Below the pieces are notes generated by a model. It saw nothing but the letters and a program-made list of their open reading frames with translations, made no database searches and was not told the DNA's origin. The position numbers and the translations under genes were made by a program. Positions 56,301 to 61,200 of a stretch of DNA of 64,000 bases are shown here, in pieces; the first letter of the stretch is position 1, and each line of letters starts with the position of its first letter. Origin of the DNA: Nocardia terrae (GTDB lineage: Bacteria > Actinomycetota > Actinomycetes > Mycobacteriales > Mycobacteriaceae). The stretch lies in assembly GCF_009760405.1 (NCBI RefSeq), contig NZ_WRPP01000001.1, forward strand, positions 124,001 to 188,000, given 5' to 3'.

Positions 56301-56754
56301 ACTCGGCCTGCACCATCAGGCCGCGATCATTCCCGTCGACTGGGGCAAGGTGGTCGCCGGCGGTCCGCACTTCGCGCGGACCGGCCGCATGATGGAGCAG
56401 ATCGCGGCCTCGGCCGAGGACGATTCGGCTGCCTCACAACTGGTTTCGGCGCTGCGCGAGCTCGACGAGGCCAAGCGCAAGGATGTGGTCGCGCACATGC
56501 TCGCCGAGCAGATGGCGGTGGTCATGGGCGTCGCCGCGGATTCGATCGACCTGACCGTGCCGGTGCCCGAACTCGGCCTCGATTCGCTGATGGCGGTCGA
56601 GTTCAGCGCTCTGGTCACCAGAGCGCTCGGTGTGGACCTGACCTCGCTGAAGATGGGGCGCACGTTCACCCTCGAACAGGCGGGCGCACAGGTCGCCGAG
56701 TTCTTCGTCGCGGGAACCTCCGCGGCCGGGACCCGGACCGAGGTGATCGCATGA
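50374..56754 (+). CDS. stand-alone fully reducing type I polyketide synthase (Mas-like KS-AT-DH-ER-KR-ACP)
   Basis: A 2126-residue single-module PKS. KS with Cys175, His310 and His350; AT with GHSVGE Ser625 and the motif PYHSH, as in mycobacterial Mas-type synthases rather than the usual HAFH or YASH; DH with HVVGGARILP (His926) and Asp1084; ER with the NADPH loop LVHGAAGGVG near 1560; KR with GGFGGFG near 1765 and Tyr1909 in YTAAN; ACP Ser2071 in GLDSL. All catalytic residues are intact, and order and length match Mas/Pks2-type iterative enzymes, so a saturated, possibly methyl-branched chain is inferred. No thioesterase domain. TTG start with GAGGAG. The stop overlaps the oxoamine synthase gene by 4 bases. 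Confidence 0.93.
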   Translation: MSDIAIVGIGCRYAGGIDSPESFWDFVADKRDGVVDIPADRWDYRRYYDPDKRTPGRMYTKRAAFLTGDPWEFDPDFFGISPREATSMDPQQRVVLEVAWEALDDAGVAGRVAGARIGVFVGAFTLDQLAVSVSGDALPHVDMHTAVGASYTMLSNRIAYVLNLIGPAITVDTACSSSLVALHLACQAIENGDCEVAMAGGVTMLLQPEPFVSMCKGGFLAADGRSKPFDASADGYGRGEGAGMVVLKKLADAERDGDRVYAVIKATGSNQDGRTTAITVPNADMQEQLAKEVTRRAGIEPHEVTYVEAHGTGTPVGDPLELRAIGRAYGSVPGRTAPVGVGSVKAQLGHTEAASGIASVIKSALAISKRTIAPQGWLDQPNPDIPFDELGIALQLDLQPVGPEVERMTVAVNGFGYGGTNAHAILQEYTGPGSEHEPKHFGVLPISARSEQATRDLARRFAELIADGADPGHLAEAAWTRRQHHPIRTAVTFGDDTELVSALVEFATGSGRGATKVVGGKVAEPVFVFTGMGPQWWAMGRDLLQAGGTFATDAERAFVTEAARIDAVFQEISGWSIVEELLRPEEQSRVTDTAVAQPANFLVQVALFALLEELGVRPAAVVGHSVGEVSAAYVTGMLSLRDALLVSYHRARLQATTAGSGGMLAVGLSETAARELIDGDERVDVAAINSPTAVTLAGDEDQLDRIAENLTEQGIFAKRLRVEVPYHSHLMDPILDELRTALADLAVSKPVLPLYSTVTGAPVTEADWDAEYWCANVRRPVRFADAITALVGAGSRVFLEVGPHPVLGANIREILLGAGETGTSIATLNRKQADADSIRQTVAGLYTAGVLDIDALFAGTPVTPHIGLPRYPWQRTYLRNEIREFQQRRQGTPDAYPMLGDPDLDNPSTTWTTQLSVASLPWLDDHVVGGARILPGAAYLDAALSAVALRTDSTRAALDDVHFVAALVIDDGEAPIVELHVEESTDRFTIRSRGAAGTVWTVHATGRLITGVFEPTKVDVPDVEEMLEVDPAEFYTGLAARGLQYGPAFRRATSVRISGTTVVSTLDGGIARDAGHFAHPCVVDAALQSVAALLAGTGGAADGAMVPVGVAGVRAFAAIPDEVTVVARLDAADAAHPTADIDLLDAEHNVVLQILGMRFGSIAPGLPPLQRMSEFFYEDRWELRDPVDLAGLPAADTAFTLVVELGSVAGERAAQVARTAARAEVLAVGDPARTDLEDVLRERLWAAARLDGVERLHVVFVAGSEYSDMDNLWTLRRLAVTTEEFLDAWLDERGAETTMTGDGSIHLTLLTEQAYAHPEGDAAPNPAHAALAGARRVLLNEQLRLRWRLVDVESEVTDADLAAELAIPGAFTYDNSDEVFLRNGLRWVTVVEASLPGRIEALDQATPLTDPEANFALEVPKSRVLSRLGWRRCDRRAPEAGEVEVRMRAVGLNYKDPLKVLGVLSERDLAGTFFDTVPGMEGMGTVVRVGAGVTDIAVGDPVLLVSKGLMSRFHTTTRDLLFPVAATTEPGHCSSNTAFSTSEHSLLELARVQPGDIVLVHGAAGGVGAAAVQIAKHHGAMVIGTASTDERRAYVLAQGADHVLDSRSLNFADDVLGLTDGHGADVVISTAPGEILRHNFKAVAEFGRIVEIGKADIYTGGMLDLRHFDKNISYHSFDLDRMLGKRRKATVELGQRVNAKLDAGTYRRLPYEMYETNDVARAFEDVARSSQLGRIVLSMESEAPLVRPQIPEVTVDPAARYLITGGFGGFGLAIGRWLVGKGATRLTLLGRGGARTESALRQLAAWQEMGVEVVTERVDVTDAAAVAAVVGRAHSPEHPLKGVFHTAGIVDDKRIAVMDRDSLASVYGPKIEGVHALVHGIDTAGAELDMFVLFSSGSAIFGGIGQYSYTAANIALNAVADRIVRGGGNALSVGWGHMSGGGMAEADETLAHYLITTGFDTVDMDEGTEFLEAALTLGLHHQAAIIPVDWGKVVAGGPHFARTGRMMEQIAASAEDDSAASQLVSALRELDEAKRKDVVAHMLAEQMAVVMGVAADSIDLTVPVPELGLDSLMAVEFSALVTRALGVDLTSLKMGRTFTLEQAGAQVAEFFVAGTSAAGTRTEVIA

Positions 56755-58151
56755 CCGAGTCGGCCCGGGATCTGGCCCGGAAACTGTTGGCGGGCAACGG
56801 TGCAACCCCGTCCGCCGCGAGCACGGTAACCCCGTTGGGGACAGGTGCGGCGCAGCGAGCCGCCGCTCCGGCGACGTCCGCGTCGGCCCCCAAGAAGCGC
56901 CGCGGGCCGGGTCGCCAGTTCGCCGACCATCCGGAAGTGGCCGCGGCCGTGCGGAAGTGGGCGGCCATCGACGCGCTCTCCGAGCAGTCGGGCATGGCGA
57001 ATCCGCTGTTCCTGCCCCGGAACAGCCCGAACGACACGGTGATCCGGGCCCTGGACACCGAGCTGCTGAACTTCAGCGCCTACAACTACCTGGGGCTGGC
57101 CAACCATCCCCGGGTGGTCGAGGCGGCCAAGCGCGGCCTCGACCGGTACGGCGCGTCGGCCGCGGCCAGTCGCATTGTGGCGGGCGAGATTCCGCTCTAC
57201 GGCGAGCTGGAGCGGCGACTGGCCGACATCTACCAGGTCGGCGACGCGATGGTGACCACCAGCGGCTACCTGACCAACGCGGGCGTCATCGGCTTCCTGC
57301 TGGGCGAACGCGACGTCGCCATCTGCGACGCGCTGATCCACGGCAGCGTCGTCTCCGGCACCCAGTGGGCCGGATGCCGCCGGATAAACTTCCGGCACAA
57401 CGATCCCGAATCGCTGCGTCAGGTGCTGCGCATGTCGCGGTCCGGCTTCGATCGGGCGCTGGTGGTGATCGAGGGCCACTACAGCATGGACGGCACGGTG
57501 GGCCGGGTCGACGAATTGGCGGCCATCGCACGGGAATACGACTGCGCCGTCATGGTCGACGAGGCGCACTCGTTCGGTGTGTTCGGCGAGCACGGATTCG
57601 GCATGCGTGAGCAGCTCGGCATGGCCGGCGCCGACGTCGACATCTGGATGGGCACGCTGTCGAAGGCGCTGGGCAGCTGCGGCGGCTTCATCGCGGGCGA
57701 CGCCGACCTCATCCGCGCGATGAAGGCCAGCGCGCCGGGGGTCGCCATGCTCACCGGAGGCCCCGCGCCGTCGAACATCTCGGCCGCGCTGGCCGGGCTC
57801 GAGGTGCTCATCGAGGAACCGCAGCGGGTCGCCCGGTTGTGGGACAACACCAGGCTGTTCAACGCGGCGTTGCGGGATCGCGGCATCGATCTCGGCGTCT
57901 CCGAGGGCACCCCGATCTGCCCGGTGATCGTGCCCGGCGAGATGCGCGCCGGTTTCGTGTCGGCGACGCTGCTGCAGCGCGGGGTGTACGCGGGCGCGAT
58001 CTCCGCCCCGGCGGTGCCGATCGGCAAGGAGCGGCTGCGCTTCTTCGTCACCTCGGAACACACCGAGCAACAGCTCGTCTCGACCGCCGACCTGCTCGCG
58101 GAGACCATCGCCGCGGCCGAGCAGATACCGGAGCACGCGGCCGCGGTCTGA
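56751..58151 (+). CDS. alpha-oxoamine synthase (AONS/SPT-type) coupled to the PKS
   Basis: A 466-residue PLP enzyme of the alpha-oxoamine synthase family (8-amino-7-oxononanoate synthase, serine palmitoyltransferase). SAYNYLGLANHP, IVAGEIPLYGELERRLAD, VDEAHSFGVFGEHG and the Schiff-base K305 in MGTLSKALGS are diagnostic. It would condense an acyl thioester with an amino acid, releasing CO2 and an alpha-amino ketone. The first 65 residues (a short helix, an Ala/Ser/Pro/Thr-rich tract, then KKRRGPG) are not part of typical AONS and may dock on the PKS. The ATGA overlap with PKS1 suggests that it off-loads that chain. Biotin synthesis is unlikely, as no bio genes are nearby. Confidence 0.9.
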   Translation: MTESARDLARKLLAGNGATPSAASTVTPLGTGAAQRAAAPATSASAPKKRRGPGRQFADHPEVAAAVRKWAAIDALSEQSGMANPLFLPRNSPNDTVIRALDTELLNFSAYNYLGLANHPRVVEAAKRGLDRYGASAAASRIVAGEIPLYGELERRLADIYQVGDAMVTTSGYLTNAGVIGFLLGERDVAICDALIHGSVVSGTQWAGCRRINFRHNDPESLRQVLRMSRSGFDRALVVIEGHYSMDGTVGRVDELAAIAREYDCAVMVDEAHSFGVFGEHGFGMREQLGMAGADVDIWMGTLSKALGSCGGFIAGDADLIRAMKASAPGVAMLTGGPAPSNISAALAGLEVLIEEPQRVARLWDNTRLFNAALRDRGIDLGVSEGTPICPVIVPGEMRAGFVSATLLQRGVYAGAISAPAVPIGKERLRFFVTSEHTEQQLVSTADLLAETIAAAEQIPEHAAAV

Positions 58152-58209
58152 ACGCGAGCGCGTGTCCGAGGGGGGTACCGAACTTCGATCAATTCACCGA
58201 GGAGTTTCA

Positions 58210-61200
58210 TTGTCCGACATCGCTATCGGTGGCACGTCCCGCGCGATATCGGGTGCGGTGCCGTGGGTGGTGTCGGCCCCCACCGAGGGCGGCGTGCGCG
58301 TGCGGGCGGCGCGGCTGCGCGAATGGCTGCTGCGCCACGCGGAGTCGGACGCGGTGGATGTCGCGTACTCGTTGCTGGCCACCCCGGCCCGGCCGGAGTG
58401 GCGGGGCGCGGTCGTCGGACGCGATCGGGAGGAACTGCTGGCGGGCCTGGCGGCCCTGGCCGATCCGGCCGCACCCGCCGCGGCGATCGAACCCGTCACC
58501 GCACACGCACGAAAGCGGCGGGTCGCGTTCGTGTTTCCCGGACAGGGTGGCCAGTGGGAGGGCATGGCCCTGGAACTGCTGGACGCGGGCGGGGTGTTCG
58601 CGGAGTCGATCGCGCAGTGCGAGGCGGCGCTCGCGCCGTACGTGGACTGGTCGCTGACGGCGGTGCTGCGCCGGCATTCCGACGCACCCCCGCTGGATCG
58701 CGTGGACGTGGTGCAACCGGCGCTGTTCGCGGTCATGGTGTCGCTGGCGGCACAGTGGCGCGCGGCCGGGGTGGAACCGGACGCGGTGGTCGGTGCGTCG
58801 CACGGCGAGATCGCCGCCGCCTACGTGGCGGGCGGCCTGTCGCTGTCCGACGCGGCCCGGGTGGTGGCGCTGCGATCGAAGGCCATCGCCGAGGAACTGG
58901 CCGGGCACGGCGGCATGGTCTCGGTCGGACTCGATCCGGAGGCCACCCGGCAGCGGTTGTCCGCGTACGGGGAACGACTGTCCGTCGGGGCGGTGAACGG
59001 TCCGGCGCAAACCGTGGTGTCCGGTGCGGGCTCGACGCTGGAGGAGTTTCTCGCCGACTGCGTCCGCGACGGTGTGTGGGCGCGACGGGTCCCGATCGAC
59101 TATGCGTCGCATTCGGTAGCGGTCGAGCGCATCCGGGCGCGACTGCGCGCGGAACTGGAGCCGATCCGACCCCGATCCGGATCGGTGCCGTTCTTCTCCA
59201 CCGTGCTCGCCGGGCGGTTGGATACCGCCGAACTCGACGCCGAATACTGGTATCGGTCCGAACGCGAACCGATTCGGTTCGCGGACACCATCGCCGCGCT
59301 GATCGCGGACGGGATCACCGGTTTCGTCGAGGCCAGTCCGCATCCGGTGCTCACCATGGGTGTCGGGCTTACCGCCGAGGCTTCCGGCGTGGGCGAGGAG
59401 GTGGCCGTCGTCGGATCGCTGCGCCGCGGCGAGGGTGGCCCGGCGCGCTTCATCGCGTCCCTGGCGCATGCCCACTGTGCCGGTGTGGACGTGGATCCGG
59501 CCGCCCTGGTTCCCGGTGGGGCACTGGTCGATCTGCCGCCGTCCACCGTCGAGGATGATCAGTGGGCCGACGGCCCGCTGGCGAGCGCCTTGCGGGCGGC
59601 TCCCGAATATCAGTGGGACACCATAGTTCGCGACGTCATCCGTGCGCAGACCGCTGCGGTGCTGGGCCGTGAACCGCATTCGATCGACCCGAATCTGCCG
59701 TTCACCGAGCTCGGCCTGGACTCCGTCAGCGGAGTGGAGCTGCGAAACCGGCTGGCCGGGGCCACGGGCGTACCGCTGCCGATCTCGCTCGTCTTCGACC
59801 ATCCGACCGTGGAAGCGGTAGCGGCGCTGCTGCGGGCGCGGGCTACCGGCAAGAGCATTGGTGCACAACAGGTGTCGCGTCGCGGGACCACGGAGGAACC
59901 CATCGCCATCGTCGGCATCGGCGCGCGATTCCCCGGCGGCGTGCGCTCTGCCGAGGACCTGTGGAAGCTGCTGGACGCGGGCCGCGATGTGATCGGCGAG
60001 TTCCCCACCGACCGCGGCTGGGACCTGGACCGGTTGTTCGACCCGGATCCCGACAAGCCGGGGACGGTCTACACGCGCCATGGTGGATTCCTGGGCGACG
60101 CCGGGGATTTCGATCCCGGCTTCTTCGGCATCAGCCCGCGCGAAGCGCTGGCCATGGATCCGCAGCAACGGCTCCTGCTGGAAACCTCATGGGAGGCTTT
60201 GGAAGACGCGGGCATCGACCCGATGTCACTGAAGGGCAGCGATACCGGCGTCTTCGCCGGGGCCTGCACCTCGGGCTATTCGCGCCGGGTGACCGGCGAT
60301 CTGGAGGGCTACCGGCTGACCGGGACCTCGCACAGCGTCATCTCCGGCCGCGTCGCCTACGTGTTCGGTCTGGAAGGCCCGGCGGTGACGGTGGACACCG
60401 CGTGCTCGTCGTCGCTGGTGGCAGTGCATCTGGCCTGCCAGGCGCTGCGGCAGGGCGACAGCTCACTGGTGCTCGCCGGTGGCGTGACCATCGCGGCCGG
60501 CCCGTACCTGTATGTCGACTTCGCCCGTCAGCGCGGCCTGGCACCGGACGGGCGGTGCAAGGCGTTCTCGGCCGAGGCCGACGGTGTTTCGTGGTCCGAG
60601 GGCGCGGGTGTGCTGGTGCTCGAACGGCTTTCGGATGCGCGGCGGCGCGGACACGATGTCCTCGCTGTCATTCGCGGCAGCGCGGTCAACCAGGACGGCG
60701 CGAGCAATGGGCTGAGCGCGCCGAACGGCCCGTCGCAGGAGCGGGTGATCGCGCAGGCTCTCACCAACGCCGGGCTCGCCCCGGGCGACGTGGATGCCGT
60801 GGAGGCGCACGGAACCGGCACGAGGCTCGGCGATCCCATCGAGGCGCACGCCTTGATCGCCGCCTACGGCCAGGACCGCGGCGACCGCGAGCCGCTGCGG
60901 ATCGGTTCCCTGAAATCCAATATCGGCCATGCCGTGGCCGCCGCCGGCGTCGCGGGCGTGATCAAAATGGTGCAGGCCATGCGGCACGAGCAGCTGCCGC
61001 GCACGCTGCACGCGGAAAACCCGTCGCCGCATGTGGATTGGTCGGCGGGCGCGGTGCGCCTGCTGACCGAAGCCGAGCCGTGGGCCGCGGGCGAACGCCT
61101 GCGCCGGGCGGGGGTGTCGTCGTTCGGGATCAGCGGCACCAATGCGCACGTGATCCTCGAGGAGGCCCCCGGCGTCCGGGCGGCCGACGAGGCAGGACCC

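Noticed and set aside
52531..56370. 1279-residue open frame on the minus strand inside PKS1
   Set aside because: Antisense shadow of a gene with all PKS catalytic motifs intact; composition is low complexity.
54969..58151. 1060-residue + frame joining the PKS1 ER region to the oxoamine synthase
   Set aside because: Only its last 466 codons code for the synthase; the upstream part is the +frame shadow of PKS1. ATG 56751 is the real start.
56751..58151. BioF of biotin synthesis
   Set aside because: No bio genes adjacent, an unusual N-terminal extension, and ATGA coupling to a PKS argue for a PKS-linked oxoamine synthase.
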